64,000 bases of DNA from CBDCRK01 sp965220955 (GCA_965220955.1 CBDCRK010000015.1:124001-188000), one strand, 5' to 3'; positions 41,685-51,467 are shown, counted from the stretch's first letter. The notes: a model not told the origin generated them from the sequence alone. Translations and numbers: made by a program.

Positions 41685-42132
41685 TTAGACGGCGCCCCAG
41701 GACCTGCGCTTGCTGGGATGGCTAAGGGTGCCCTCCAGGAAACGAGGCAGATCATCGGTCATCTCGAAGTAGGGGACTTTGGAGGAACACCAAATATGCG
41801 CGGTCGGGCGGATAGCCTGGGGCGTGTCAAGGCTGAACACCCCGAACGATACGAGAGGAGGAGCCTCGGGTGGTGGTTGGCGGTACTTCCCGCACAGATG
41901 GCAACCGTAACGAGGGCAAAAATAACGCTCCCAGTTTTTGGACGAAGCGAACCCCAAAGGAGTTCCGCGCGTGAGGCGGAATGATTCTGCTGGGGCATTT
42001 GCCCAAACGATGGTTGGTGCACCACTAAACCGGCGGCAAATCGAGCAATGGCAGTAGCCTGCATCGAAAATGTTGGTGACTTCGAACCGTACGTCACCAC
42101 AATATCAGCCACCTTGAAAAATCGTGTCCATG
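41685..42132 (-). pseudogene. GFA-family protein with in-frame TGA at a zinc-ligand position
   Basis: MDTIFQGG is followed by TGA (42106-42108), then YCGDVRFEVTNIFDAGYCHC, SICRRFSGAPTIVWANAPAE and so on to LPRFLEGTLSHPSKRRSW. Apart from the TGA it is a full-length glutathione-dependent formaldehyde-activating (GFA) type protein of 148 codons. In the family the TGA position is a conserved Cys of the first C-x-C zinc site; the other GFA gene in this window (50615-51031) reads GGCTCSAIRYE there. A hairpin lies 6 bases after the TGA (see next entry). A second zinc Cys is also changed (FCPRYGCHL instead of FC..CG), which favours simple decay. Either a nonsense mutation or, less likely, a selenocysteine codon. 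Confidence 0.75.
42076..42099 (-). other. Hairpin directly downstream of the in-frame TGA
   Basis: On the minus strand GGTGAC (42099-42094) pairs perfectly with GTCACC (42081-42076), leaving a 12-base loop that contains GGTT. It begins 6 bases after the TGA. Bacterial selenocysteine insertion elements are hairpins at about this place with a G in the apical loop; this one is rather short and close. Could be chance within coding sequence. Confidence 0.3.
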
Positions 42133-42208
42133 AGTCAAGCCTCCTGACCCTTACCACCGGATTCTTTTCTGCTCTCCCTGACTCATAATATAGACACCGG
42201 TCAGCGTA

Positions 42209-42599
42209 TTAATCGGTAGCAGCTTTATTGATATCTTCAAGCCCATAGTACTTGATCAGGCGCTCGGTCGGAAAGCGTCCCTGCAAGTAGAGCTCAATAA
42301 TCTGCGGGATCAAGATTTGGGGGATGGCGTCGCCTTGCACGATCCCGCGTAGCGTGCGACCGAGGAGGATCGTATTGGGATCTAGGGAAACCTCTTCCCC
42401 GGGTCGTACCTGCCCGACCATGCCGCACACTCCCAAGGGCCGAAGCAAGTCCACCGCCTCGGGTGACAAGGTCAGTATGGCAGAGCCCGGACGATACAAC
42501 GCGGACGACCACTTCATTCGGTCTGGGTTCATCGAGATCGATCTCGTCGATAACAAACGGCTGCCCTTGCTCCCGCACTACTGCCGCCTTAATCTTCAT
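42209..42599 (-). pseudogene. Zinc-type alcohol dehydrogenase with a large internal deletion
   Basis: The start MKIKAAVVREQGQPFVIDEI, then VVVRVVSSGLCHTDLVTRGG, is the N-terminus of an aryl-alcohol-type zinc dehydrogenase with its catalytic Cys. It then jumps to the C-terminal end in another frame: AVDLLRPLGVCGMVGQVRPG, then LGRTLRGIVQGDAIPQIL and RLIKYYGLEDINKAATD. About 230 residues, including the Rossmann GxGxxG, are missing. Dead gene. Confidence 0.85.
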
Positions 42600-42881
42600 T
42601 GTGTATCCTTTCTTCTATTCGGCCCTACTTTGCAAAAAAAGGACAGTCCTTTCGCATCTTTGGGAAGATAAACTAGCGGGAACCTAAAACTTGGCGTTTT
42701 TCTCATTACCTTTCTGTTCCTCCTCACGACGGTATAGGTCTAGATAGCCGCTACCGACACCCTACACATTTAAGATATTTGTTGACAGACCTCTGCTTGC
42801 AGACAATCTCGCCTTTCTGCTATCCCCAATATATTCACGTGTAGACTTGGGCTTATTGCTAATCCAGTAATAACTGAAGCC

Positions 42882-44201
42882 ATGGCAATGAAAATGATGG
42901 ACAAGGCGTATCGCAAAATTATTAACTCGTGGGCCATGTATGACTGGGCTAACTCGGCCTTTGCCACTACCATTATGGCCGCCATATTCCCTCCCTTTTA
43001 CCGTTCGTTAGCGAAATCCGGCGGTGTAGGCGAAGTAGACGCCACAGCATACTGGGCTTATACCACTTCGATAGCGCTGTTCCTGACCGCCATTTTGGGT
43101 CCGGTGCTGGGAGCTGTTTCTGACCACACCGGCGGTAAAAAGTTCTTCCTTGCCTTTTTTGCGGCACTGGGCATTGTGGGAACAGCGTTGCTGGTGTTTC
43201 TCGGTAACCGTGCTTACCTTCTAGGCTCGATCCTATTTATCCTCGGCAACGTGGGATTTGCCGGCGCCAATATATTCTACGACTCTCTCCTTCCTCACAT
43301 AGCCAGAAAGAATGACCTCGATCAGATCTCCACGCATGGCTATGCATTGGGCTACCTGGGGGGTGGCATCTTGCTGATCATTAATGTGATCTGGTTCATG
43401 AAGCCGAGGTGGTTCCTGATGCCGGATGGAGAGTTTGCCCTCCGCGCCTCGTTCTTGAGTGTGGCAGTGTGGTGGGCTCTCTTTTCTATCCCTCTCTTAC
43501 GCAACGTTCCTGAGCCGCCGGTAGCATGGCTCAAGGGAGAGAGCCTGAGACTTATGCAGGCCAGTTTCAGCCGTTTGGCTCGCACGTTGCGCCAGATTAG
43601 GCAATATAAACAGTTATTACTGTTCCTCGCCGCCTTCTGGATTTACAACGACGGCATTGGCACCATCATTAAGATGGCGACTGCCTACGGTGATGAGATC
43701 GGTATTGGCATGACCGATATGATCCTTGCCCTCATTATTACGCAGTTTGTTGGGATCCCCTTTTCGTTGGGTTTTGGTTGGCTTGCCCGGCACTTAGGCA
43801 CCAAGCGCTCAATCCTCATGGGGCTAGGTGTCTACGCGCTCATCTCTATCGGCGGTTTCTTTATGCAGAGGGCGATCCACTTCTACATTTTGGCTTTCAT
43901 GGTGGGATTGGTGCAGGGAGGCACGCAGGCGCTTAGTCGTTCCATGTACGGTGCTATGGTCCCCAAGAGTCAGGCCGCCGAGTTCTTTGGCTTTTTTAGC
44001 ACCAGTGCCAAATTTGCCGGAATTGTTGGGCCACTGCTGTTTGGTGTGGTCAGCCAGATGGCTGGAGGGAGCCGTCTGAGCATTCTGATGCTGATCTTTT
44101 TCTTTATCGCAGGCGCCCTCCTGCTTATGTGTGTTGACGAGCAGGAAGGCATCCGTGTTGCTAGGGAGGAAGAGGCGGCGCTTGCCGAATCGGTTGGGTA
44201 A
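42882..44201 (+). CDS. MFS transporter, UMF1 (Atg22-like) family
   Basis: It encodes 439 residues, and twelve membrane helices can be drawn. NSWAMYDWANSAFATTIMAA is the family signature near the N-terminus (YDWANSAF). LGPVLGAVSDHTGGKKFFLA is the MFS loop 2-3 motif. The C-terminal half has GLVQGGTQALSRSMYGAMVP, also typical. Atg22-like bacterial members are unassigned exporters, possibly of amino acids. ATG 42882 is used; ATG 42888 and 42891 are equally possible. No coupled genes. Confidence 0.9.
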   Translation: MAMKMMDKAYRKIINSWAMYDWANSAFATTIMAAIFPPFYRSLAKSGGVGEVDATAYWAYTTSIALFLTAILGPVLGAVSDHTGGKKFFLAFFAALGIVGTALLVFLGNRAYLLGSILFILGNVGFAGANIFYDSLLPHIARKNDLDQISTHGYALGYLGGGILLIINVIWFMKPRWFLMPDGEFALRASFLSVAVWWALFSIPLLRNVPEPPVAWLKGESLRLMQASFSRLARTLRQIRQYKQLLLFLAAFWIYNDGIGTIIKMATAYGDEIGIGMTDMILALIITQFVGIPFSLGFGWLARHLGTKRSILMGLGVYALISIGGFFMQRAIHFYILAFMVGLVQGGTQALSRSMYGAMVPKSQAAEFFGFFSTSAKFAGIVGPLLFGVVSQMAGGSRLSILMLIFFFIAGALLLMCVDEQEGIRVAREEEAALAESVG

Positions 44202-44209
44202 CTCGTAAG

Positions 44210-46059
44210 TTACGCTGTCGGGCTCAGCCCATAGGTCTCGATCTGGGCCTCAAAAGCTTGTAAGACCCGGTCGCGCAACTCGTGCCAGAACTCTGGCGTA
44301 ATGAAGTGGGGCAGCTGGACGTTAGGGTTACGCTGGTAAACGCGCGCCGGCAACATGTAGTCGTCCAGGGTTGTTCCCTGCTTGCGCTCCAGCAAGAGAC
44401 CACGCAAGTAGGTGCGCTGGGCAGCGTGCCCCATACCTTCGTGGGTCACCTCCACCCCATAGAGGTCCTTGAAGGACAATTCGATCACCTTGTCGGGAGC
44501 ACCGGCAAATTTGCATAGTCCCAGGAGATCATCGCGGGTATAGTAGATTCCTCGATTGACAATAGCATCTACCCAGTAGTCAAGATCAGTCTTGCCCTCG
44601 AAGACCAGCAACAGGAACGTGCGCATCGACATATGACCCCCGGCCATAGCGAAGGGATAGCCGGGGTTAGTCTCAGGCAGATAGGCCGGGAGTTCTAGAC
44701 CCTTACAGTGCATGGCGTAAGCAGTCTCACCGAGCGTCTCCGCTAGGCGCTTAACTCCCCGGCCAACCTCTGGGAGCTGGCCAGCGGCGGCTCGTTTGAT
44801 GACGCGACAGACACCCTCAAAATCCCCAAAAGACAGGCCTCCTACAATAGGCTGCTGCGGGTGGCGTTGGTTGTATTCCATGATATAGCCCAGGGTTACC
44901 CCAAGGCTGATGGAGTCGTAACCCAGCTGATCAACTAGTTCAACAATCTCTAACGCCTGCTGAGGGTCATAGATGCCCAGGTTAATAGTGAGCAGATCTA
45001 GGGGTTCATAATCGAATTTAGTGAAAAATCTGCCGGCCTTACGACGGCCGTTTTCCTCCTGTACAGCGTAGACGTTTTTATGGCAGGAAATGCCACATTT
45101 GAAACAGGATTCATCTTTGATGACGTAGTCACTCTCCATTGAGTCGCGATAGAGTGCCACTGGGCGGTATGACCCTGGGACCAGAAATTAGTTTCCGGCA
45201 GGGCACCCACTGGATGCAGACCTGCCACGTTACGCCAAGTTCCACCAGCACCATTACCCTTCTTGGCATCACGATAGTTGCGTGAGCCCGGGCCACGGCT
45301 GATCTCCTTGTTGGCTTCTAGAATCGCCTGGGGTAATTTGCCGCGCTTCAGATCAGGCGCTTGGACCACAATAGCAATGAGGTTTTTCGATCCCATAAGG
45401 CTGCCCATACCACCGCGTCCAGCAAAGCGGGGTTTACACTCCCGAGAGTATAGTTGGTTGACGGTGCTACAGGCGATAGCGGCGTAGTAGTTGTGCTGCC
45501 AGTGCTCGCCAGCCAGCCCCAAGGCTGCCACATGAGAGTCGGCGTGCCGATCGGCAAGCTGCAGGATCTTGTTGTGGGTAGTCTTCCCCAGGAGATCGTT
45601 GGCGTCTTCCAGCGAGAGAGTCAGTTTGTCTCCGTCTGTGTGTATCAAGAGATACACAGGTCTCTGAGCCCGGCCTAGGAAGATCACCTCATCGACTCCG
45701 GCCGCTGCCATTTTGGTGGCAAATTTTCCCGAAGCGGTTGACCACATGGCCAGGGGATGACCATTGTTAGCAACCTTGAGCGGGCTGTAAGCCGAGAAAA
45801 AAACCCTCAGGCCGGTCATCAAATCAGTACCGGAAAAGACTCCCAGGTTCATGATAAGTGGCGCTGCCGGGGCAAAGGCATTCTGGATATCATAGTTGGC
45901 CAAGAGCTTGAAAGAGCGTCCGATGCCGCCGAGAAAGTCCTCAAGGTCCTGGCAGGCCATAGTCTCCTGGCTTATGGCCTCATGTCCCAGGTCAAGGGTT
46001 ACCCGGAGCAGTTGATAATCGGTTATACGCTTGGTGTCAGTGGTGACGTTAGTCCACAT
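44210..46059 (-). pseudogene. Aldehyde:ferredoxin oxidoreductase, split by one frameshift
   Basis: The N-terminal piece (MWTNVTTDTKRITDYQLLRV, from 46059) holds domain 1 with FAPAAPLIMNLGVFSGTDLM and CKPRFAGRGGMGSLMGSKNL (tungsto- or molybdopterin site). Near 45175, in NFWSQG, the frame shifts, and the C-terminal piece continues YRPVALYRDSMESDYVIKDE, then CFKCGISCHK (three iron-sulfur Cys) and LLGLCKFAG (the fourth). Joined, the protein is about 615 residues, the normal length. The rest shows no damage, so a single missing base, either real or a sequencing error, is the only lesion. The enzyme oxidises aldehydes to acids with ferredoxin using a W/Mo-bispterin. Confidence 0.9.
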
Positions 46060-46152
46060 GATATATTGTCCTTTCCTAAGTTGGCCCGCGGTGTCGGGTT
46101 TCGCATATTAGATAGCCCATCGTTTATATACAGGCAATCACAATCACCATCG

Positions 46153-47207
46153 CTAGCGGCGGAGGCCCAAGCCCCCAATGCTCACCTGCTGCCCTTGAAA
46201 TCCAGTATGAGCCCCAAACCGCTCGGCGAGCCATAGATTACTTGCCAGATGTTCGGTCTGGTACGGTACAAGATAACGTGAGGTGCCGTTGGCAAGGGCG
46301 GCAAAGAGAACCAGTTGATCCGTTGCGTGTCGATCAACCGTAGCGCCAGTCGCTAAATCTGCCAGGAACGTCTCGGCAACAAACCGGCCAATCGACTCTG
46401 AGCTACGCCGGAGGGCGCCAGCACGGTCAGCTCCCAGGATGGAGCCGGTGGAACTCTGTGCCCACACCGCCAGGCTGGCTCCTGTGTGTAACGCGGCCGT
46501 GTCATCGATTTGCTCGATGTTGGGAGAGAAGCCGGCATTCGCCAACTGTTGATTGCAAGCCTGGGCCATACGCTTGCTCACGTGGCGCTTCTCCAGGTGA
46601 CTAGAGAAGGCGGTTCCAGATATCTCATGGATAATGCCCTGCTCTGTCAGGGTAAGTGCGTTTAAGGGGTGCGTAGCAGGCGTTACGCTCAGTTCTATGA
46701 TGCCAGTCCCTTGAGGTATATAACCAGCCCGGACCACTCGCAGTTCCATGGTTAACCCCATCCGCTTTAGCAGCGGTGCCAGGATATGCTCCATGTGGTG
46801 AGGGGAGGGGACAAAGTCTTGGAACACACCCCCTGTGATACGGGCGGTGACAGGCTCGTCGGCAAAGCAGGCCACAGGCAAGATGCTCAGCGCCAGCATG
46901 GTAGCAGAGCCAGCCGTGCCGATATCCCAGGCAAAGGAGCCCCCCCTGATCCGCTCCCCAGGAACAAAGGTAAACTCAGGGCTACCAATGGTCACGCCTT
47001 CGGTCTTGGCCTTACTCATCTGGGCACAGGCCAAAACGGAGGTGAGGTGTTGGGGTCGCAGGCCAGGCTTTTCCCGCTTAGCTCGGATGTTGAACAGATG
47101 AAGGGGCTGACCTAACAGGGCGGTCAGGGCCACTGCATAGCGGACAATAGTGCCACTGCCTGACTTTTGTGCTCCGTCTATTTCGATCAGAGGAATGACC
47201 CTTCATG
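46153..47207 (-). pseudogene. rtcA: RNA 3'-terminal phosphate cyclase, start disrupted by a frameshift
   Basis: IEIDGAQKSGSGTIVRYAVA, then LTALLGQPLHLFNIRAKREK and PGLRPQHLTSVLACAQM, match the RtcA N-terminus; SSTGSILGADRAGALRRSSE is the catalytic-loop region, and HATDQLVLFAALANG holds the nucleotidylated His. No ATG stands in frame before IEIDG: the frame runs back to the TGA of the upstream gene. Removing one G from the GGG at 47198-47202 turns ATGAAGGGTC into ATG AAG GTC, which gives MKVIPLIEIDG, a perfect start overlapping the upstream stop (ATGA). So a one-base insertion or sequencing error is likely. RtcA makes 2',3'-cyclic phosphate ends on RNA. Confidence 0.85.
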
Positions 47208-47403
47208 CACCGGGGTTCTTGGCAAACAGGGCCTCGGCGGCAGCATAGCGATCCCCGCATAGGCAGACCAGTTCCTCGGTCCAGGCTTGCACTTTCTCAG
47301 GAGGAATAGGACGCTGGACAACTCTGCTCTCCATTGCCGCTCTGGCCACGGCCTGCATGAGAAGCTGGGTAGTGGCAATACCCCCGGCTCCAGCCCCGTG
47401 CTA
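47203..47403 (-). pseudogene. C-terminal remnant of an unidentified gene before rtcA
   Basis: The frame reads GAGAGGIATTQLLMQAVARA, then AMESRVVQRPIPPEKVQAWT and ELVCLCGDRYAAAEALFAKN, ending at a TGA overlapped by the likely rtcA ATG. It is helical and protein-like. A stop closes it at about 47404, close to the end of the Lon-like gene, so only the last 65 codons remain. An internal ATG (LLMQAV) could be a start. No family recognised. Confidence 0.4.
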
Positions 47404-47416
47404 CTTGGTCACCGTG

Positions 47417-49915
47417 TTATTCCCCAGCGCCGTCCTGTTCCGCAACACTGTCCTGCTCAGCAGTGTCTTGCCGGTGGTTTCCCTCGGCAAAGGCCTTAAG
47501 GCCCATAGCCAATTCCTTCAGCCTCCGACTTGCCGCTTCATTTATCGTTCCCTCTTCTTTTACCCCCCCTGCCCGCACCCCAGTAAGGACCTCAAGGCCC
47601 TCATCAATAGTGCTCACAGGGTAGATATGAAATTTACCCTCGGCTACTGCTTGTACTACATCGGTCCGTGGGATCAGGTTGCGTACATTGGCTGCTGGGA
47701 TCATGACTCCCTGCTGTCCCGTAAGCCCTTTTACCCGGCACACGTCAAAGAAACCCTCAACCTTTTCATTGGCTCCACCAATTGCCTGTACTTCTCCCCA
47801 CTGGTTGACAGAGCCGGTCACGGCAATGTCCTGCCGCAGCGGGATGTTGGAGAGTCGGGATAAAAGCGCATATAGCTCAGCCGAAGAGGCACTGTCTCCT
47901 TCTACCCCGGAATAGGATTGCTCAAAACACAGGCTTGCCGAGAGGGCCAGTGGCTTGTCTTGACCATAGCGGTTGCGCAGATGCCCGGCCAGGATAAGCA
48001 TTCCCTTGTCATGGATGCTGCCGCTTAAACGGGATTCCCGCTCGATGTTGATAATTCCAGCCCCACCCATGGCCACACTGGCCGTGACTCGCGAGGGCTG
48101 GCCAAACGCATAGCCGCCCAGGCTAAGAACCGAGAGTCCATTAACCTGTCCTACCTTCTTACCATCAATGTCAATAAGGATGGTCCCCTTGGTAATTAAC
48201 TCACGGATATCCTCCTCGATCCGGTTCGAGCGAAATACCCGATTTTGCAGAGCCTGCTCGACATGACGAGCAGAAACAAGCGGTCCCTCCTCCTTGCGTG
48301 CCCAGTAGGTGGCCTCGCGCGCCAGGTCCGCTATCTCGGCATACGAAGCCAAAACTTTCTCTCGGTCTCCAGCCTGCCGGGCGCCAAACTCAATGATTCG
48401 CTCTACCCCACCACGGTCAAAGTGGGGAAGCCCCTCCTCCTGACAGAGTTTGGCCACCCACTGAGCATAAGCCAGCAGATGATTTTGCTCTAGCTCCATC
48501 ACTTGGCGGAAGTCTGCCTGCACCTTAAAGATCTCGTGAAACTCCTCATCCTGGGTGTATAGAAGGTGATAGAGAAACGGACTGCCTACCCCGATCACTT
48601 TAACCCGGACCTCCACAGCCTCGGGTTTAAGTCCCGAGGCAGAAAACATAGCAAAGGGTTCATAGGTCTCCATCTCGATGCGGCCGCTCTTGAGAGTGCG
48701 CTTGAGCATCTTCCATACCGCGGGCTCGGTAATCGCGTCTTCGAGGCTAAAGATCAAATATCCCCCGTGGGAGCGCAAAAGCGAGCCCGACTTAATACGG
48801 GAAAAATTGGTCACTAGGCGGCCGGAACGATCCACTACTCGTTCAATGGAGCCAAACAGGTTTAAATAAGTAGGGGAGCCCTCGACCAGCACCGGCGCAC
48901 CCTGGGTCTGGGAATTGTCCACTACTACGTTGACCTCATACTCTATGAAGGGGTCGCGCTCATGCGCTGGAGGAAGGAAAGGAAGAGCTGGTGTGGCCGC
49001 GCCTGTACTCTCCTTGAAATCGTCGAGGTTGTTAGTGATATGTTCCCGTACCTCAGCAAGGTAAGCGCTAACCTTTTCATTGCTGATCTCCCGCTCAATC
49101 TCGGCAGTAAGCGGCATAAGCAGGTTTTCGCAGAAGCGGCGTTCCACCAGGCGAATATCTGCTTCCATGTTGCGCATGATTTCTTGCTGCTTTCTGACAA
49201 ACTGAGCCATTTCTACTGCTAGCTCTTGCTGCCGCTTGCCAATATCCTCCTGCTCGGCCTGGCTTAAACGGGAGAGATCTTCCGGACTCTGCAAGGGCTG
49301 GTCGTTAACCAGCGGGACTAAGACCACGTTGCCTCCGGGTCCGGCTTGGATAAGAAACCCCTTTTCCCGGGCTAGTCTCTCAAACGCTGCGGTAAGCTCT
49401 TGGGCCTGGCTAGTGTACTTCTCTCTGAGTAGGGCCTTTTCTTTATCAAACGCCTCCTGGCGAAACGCTTTGGGTAGCTCCTCCCTCAGGGTCTTCACCA
49501 GGTTGCGCATCCTCTGCTGTAAGCGGCTTCCTTGTCCTGCTTGAAGATAAAGCGCACGGGGGACGTCGGGGCGCTGAAAGTTGTGAACATACACCCAGTC
49601 TCCGGGGGTGGGAGAGGCCGAGGCTTGCCGGGCCACCCATTGCTGCAAAGCCTGGAGCTTGTCAGCACCGGTAAGGCCGGAAACAAAGATGTTGAATCCA
49701 CCCCCTGCCACCCCAAGTCCTAACTCCAGAGCGGCCAGCGCTCGTTCTTGACCGGCAAAGTCTTGTACTAGGGGCAGCTCTTGGGTAGTGGTAAAGCTAC
49801 TATCGAGGGTTACGGAGAAGCGCAGCTCTTGGGCGCTAAGCTCATGAGCAAGTTTTGCTTTTTTCCATTCTCTATCCTTTTCCTGGTCGGTTGTGGTTGC
49901 CGCGGCTTCGCTCAT
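47417..49915 (-). CDS. Lon-like AAA+ protease (LonB/C-related, COG1067 type)
   Basis: It encodes 832 residues. The AAA+ region is interrupted by a long coiled-coil insertion (LREKYTSQAQELTAAFERLA up to IVNNLDDF-like ITNNLDDF, about residues 150-310). The Walker A place reads IFVSGLTGADKLQALQQWV, which lacks the GxGK[S/T] core. GGYLIFSLEDA is the Walker B region (Glu-Asp). The C-terminal protease domain has the Lon Ser-Lys dyad: EGDSASSAELYALLSRLSNI (Ser) and IGGANEKVEGFFDVCRVKGL (Lys). The family degrades unfolded proteins. It overlaps the hsp20 gene by four bases, so chaperone and protease are co-expressed. The acidic 30-residue tail is probably disordered. Confidence 0.9.
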   Translation of the reverse strand: MSEAAATTTDQEKDREWKKAKLAHELSAQELRFSVTLDSSFTTTQELPLVQDFAGQERALAALELGLGVAGGGFNIFVSGLTGADKLQALQQWVARQASASPTPGDWVYVHNFQRPDVPRALYLQAGQGSRLQQRMRNLVKTLREELPKAFRQEAFDKEKALLREKYTSQAQELTAAFERLAREKGFLIQAGPGGNVVLVPLVNDQPLQSPEDLSRLSQAEQEDIGKRQQELAVEMAQFVRKQQEIMRNMEADIRLVERRFCENLLMPLTAEIEREISNEKVSAYLAEVREHITNNLDDFKESTGAATPALPFLPPAHERDPFIEYEVNVVVDNSQTQGAPVLVEGSPTYLNLFGSIERVVDRSGRLVTNFSRIKSGSLLRSHGGYLIFSLEDAITEPAVWKMLKRTLKSGRIEMETYEPFAMFSASGLKPEAVEVRVKVIGVGSPFLYHLLYTQDEEFHEIFKVQADFRQVMELEQNHLLAYAQWVAKLCQEEGLPHFDRGGVERIIEFGARQAGDREKVLASYAEIADLAREATYWARKEEGPLVSARHVEQALQNRVFRSNRIEEDIRELITKGTILIDIDGKKVGQVNGLSVLSLGGYAFGQPSRVTASVAMGGAGIINIERESRLSGSIHDKGMLILAGHLRNRYGQDKPLALSASLCFEQSYSGVEGDSASSAELYALLSRLSNIPLRQDIAVTGSVNQWGEVQAIGGANEKVEGFFDVCRVKGLTGQQGVMIPAANVRNLIPRTDVVQAVAEGKFHIYPVSTIDEGLEVLTGVRAGGVKEEGTINEAASRRLKELAMGLKAFAEGNHRQDTAEQDSVAEQDGAGE

Positions 49916-50340
49916 GAGCGCTCTCCCTCTTGTAGCTTTGGCAGGATAACCCGCAGCACCCCGTTGCTGAACTCGGCACGCATCTTGTCCTTGTCTACAG
50001 ACACTGGTAGTGTCATGCGCCGCATGAAGGTGCCATAGTGTCGTTCCTGATAATGAAAACTGCTGTCTCTCTGACCTTGCTCAGAGGAACGCTCTCCCTG
50101 CAAAACAAGATCGTTTCCCTGTACCTCTACCGTTATGTCCTCCATTTTTACCCCAGGCAGATCGGCTTCCAGGATAAAACCCTCTGGAGTTTCACGGAGG
50201 TCAATGGAAGGTCCCCACACCTGCACCCTGCGGGGAACTCCCCAGGGACGGGCGATGATCTCGTCAAAGAGTCGATCAACCTCTTGTGAGAGTTGAGAGA
50301 ATTGCCGCGGAAAGGAAAGCCATCTTTCCTCTTTTGCCAT
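49912..50340 (-). CDS. Hsp20/alpha-crystallin small heat-shock protein
   Basis: It encodes 142 residues. The alpha-crystallin domain covers about 40-140: GPSIDLRETPEGFILEADLP, GVKMEDITVEVQGNDLVLQG, then FMRRMTLPVSVDKDKMRAEF and GVLRVILPK. The I-x-I tail motif is VILPK (the usual LP.K with I-x-[IV] partner close by). Holdase for unfolding proteins in the cytoplasm; ATP independent. ATG 50340 follows AGGAGGACCAAAC. Its stop overlaps the start of the Lon-like gene. Confidence 0.95.
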   Translation of the reverse strand: MAKEERWLSFPRQFSQLSQEVDRLFDEIIARPWGVPRRVQVWGPSIDLRETPEGFILEADLPGVKMEDITVEVQGNDLVLQGERSSEQGQRDSSFHYQERHYGTFMRRMTLPVSVDKDKMRAEFSNGVLRVILPKLQEGERS

Positions 50341-50614
50341 ATGTTTGGTCCTCCTTCGTCAGGGGCGAATTTCTTGCTACCCCTGCGCCAGCAAACCCGG
50401 GAAAAGAGAAGCGCCTTTTTACCAGAGCTAAGAACCGGCCTTCTATTATTGTTATGATATTGTTATGACCCGTAGGCTCTTCTACTGCAAGATCTCTACT
50501 CTAAAGCATGTTTCGTTTGCGTGTTGTACCGTCCCTCAAGGTAGCGTGCGCTATAAACACGGAAAGAGGGGGGGGGAATTGATTCGGGCGCGCGGCGCAC
50601 GCTACGCTGGCGGT

Positions 50615-51031
50615 TTACATCTGTGGCATTTGGGGGGTTTTGGGCAGGTCCGGGTTCATGTGGTCCCAGGGTTGGGCACTATCGGTATAAATGTCCCTAA
50701 CCGGCCGCACCCAACTAGGATCGTCCAAACTTGCCGCATAGAGCCCCACAAAGTCAGACCTAGCTGAGTTGGTCAAGAACAGTGGTGAGCCACACTGCGG
50801 GCAGAACGCCCGCCGCATGGTATTGCCGCTGTCGGCCAGCTTTTCGTAATACCTGGGCGTGCCGTTGGTGAGGCGGAAGGTGGAGGCGGCCACCCCTACC
50901 GCGGCAAAGTAAGCACTGCCGGTGGCCCGTTGACAATCACGGCAGTGGCAGTTCCCCATATAGAGGGGTTCAGCTGAGCATTCATAGCGAATTGCGCTGC
51001 ACGTGCAGCCACCAGAAAACGGTGAAGGCAT
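50615..51031 (-). CDS. GFA-family (glutathione-dependent formaldehyde-activating) protein
   Basis: It encodes 138 residues. The zinc ligands are complete: GGCTCSAIRYECSAEP (C-x-C), GNCHCRDCQRATGSAYFAA (CHC..C), and RAFCPQCGSPLFLTN (C-x2-C). This is the normal GFA domain; real substrates of most members are unknown. It stands alone, with AAGGAGTAATC before the ATG. Useful as an in-window standard for the damaged GFA gene at 41685-42132. Confidence 0.9.
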   Translation of the reverse strand: MPSPFSGGCTCSAIRYECSAEPLYMGNCHCRDCQRATGSAYFAAVGVAASTFRLTNGTPRYYEKLADSGNTMRRAFCPQCGSPLFLTNSARSDFVGLYAASLDDPSWVRPVRDIYTDSAQPWDHMNPDLPKTPQMPQM

Positions 51032-51467
51032 AAGATTACTCCTTTCTTGCGAGTTCTACTGAATGCCAAGAAGACCTAACTTGCCATAATAACCTGCCTT
51101 CTTACAACCAGGAAGAAGAGAAGCTCCTCTTTCCCAGAATTAAGACTCCTTCTTTGGTTATTCTTATGACCCGCGGGCTTTCTGAGTGCAAGGGTTCCCT
51201 TGGCGCCGGTTGACAGCCGTGAGGAGACAGCGGGATAATCGCTTCCGGTTTGGATCATGTCCTCAGCAGAAGAAGGGATAAAGGTTGACTAATAAACAAC
51301 GGGAAGTCACAACCGTAGCTCTAGCAAGAAAAAGGGGGATGGCAATGAACACGGACTATGATGTCATTCTACGTTTGACAGACCGACCGCGACCTGCTTA
51401 GATCCTAATCCTAGGTCCTGCTTGGGCGGATCATTTATCCTAATCTAACAGAATGGAGGCAAACAAA
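51032..51467. other. Intergenic stretch with one tiny frame
   Basis: About 435 bases with no gene apart from the short flavoprotein-start-like frame listed next. The sequence 51270-51350 is purine-rich. Confidence 0.4.
51339..51401 (+). pseudogene. Possible stub of a flavin monooxygenase N-terminus
   Basis: A good ribosome site (AAAAAGGGGG) precedes MAMNTDYDVILRLTDRPRPA, after which a stop follows. MNTDYDVI is how many FAD monooxygenases begin (DYDVIVVGAG...). The GxGxxG part is missing, so this may be a stub from deletion. Low confidence, since it is short. Confidence 0.25.
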
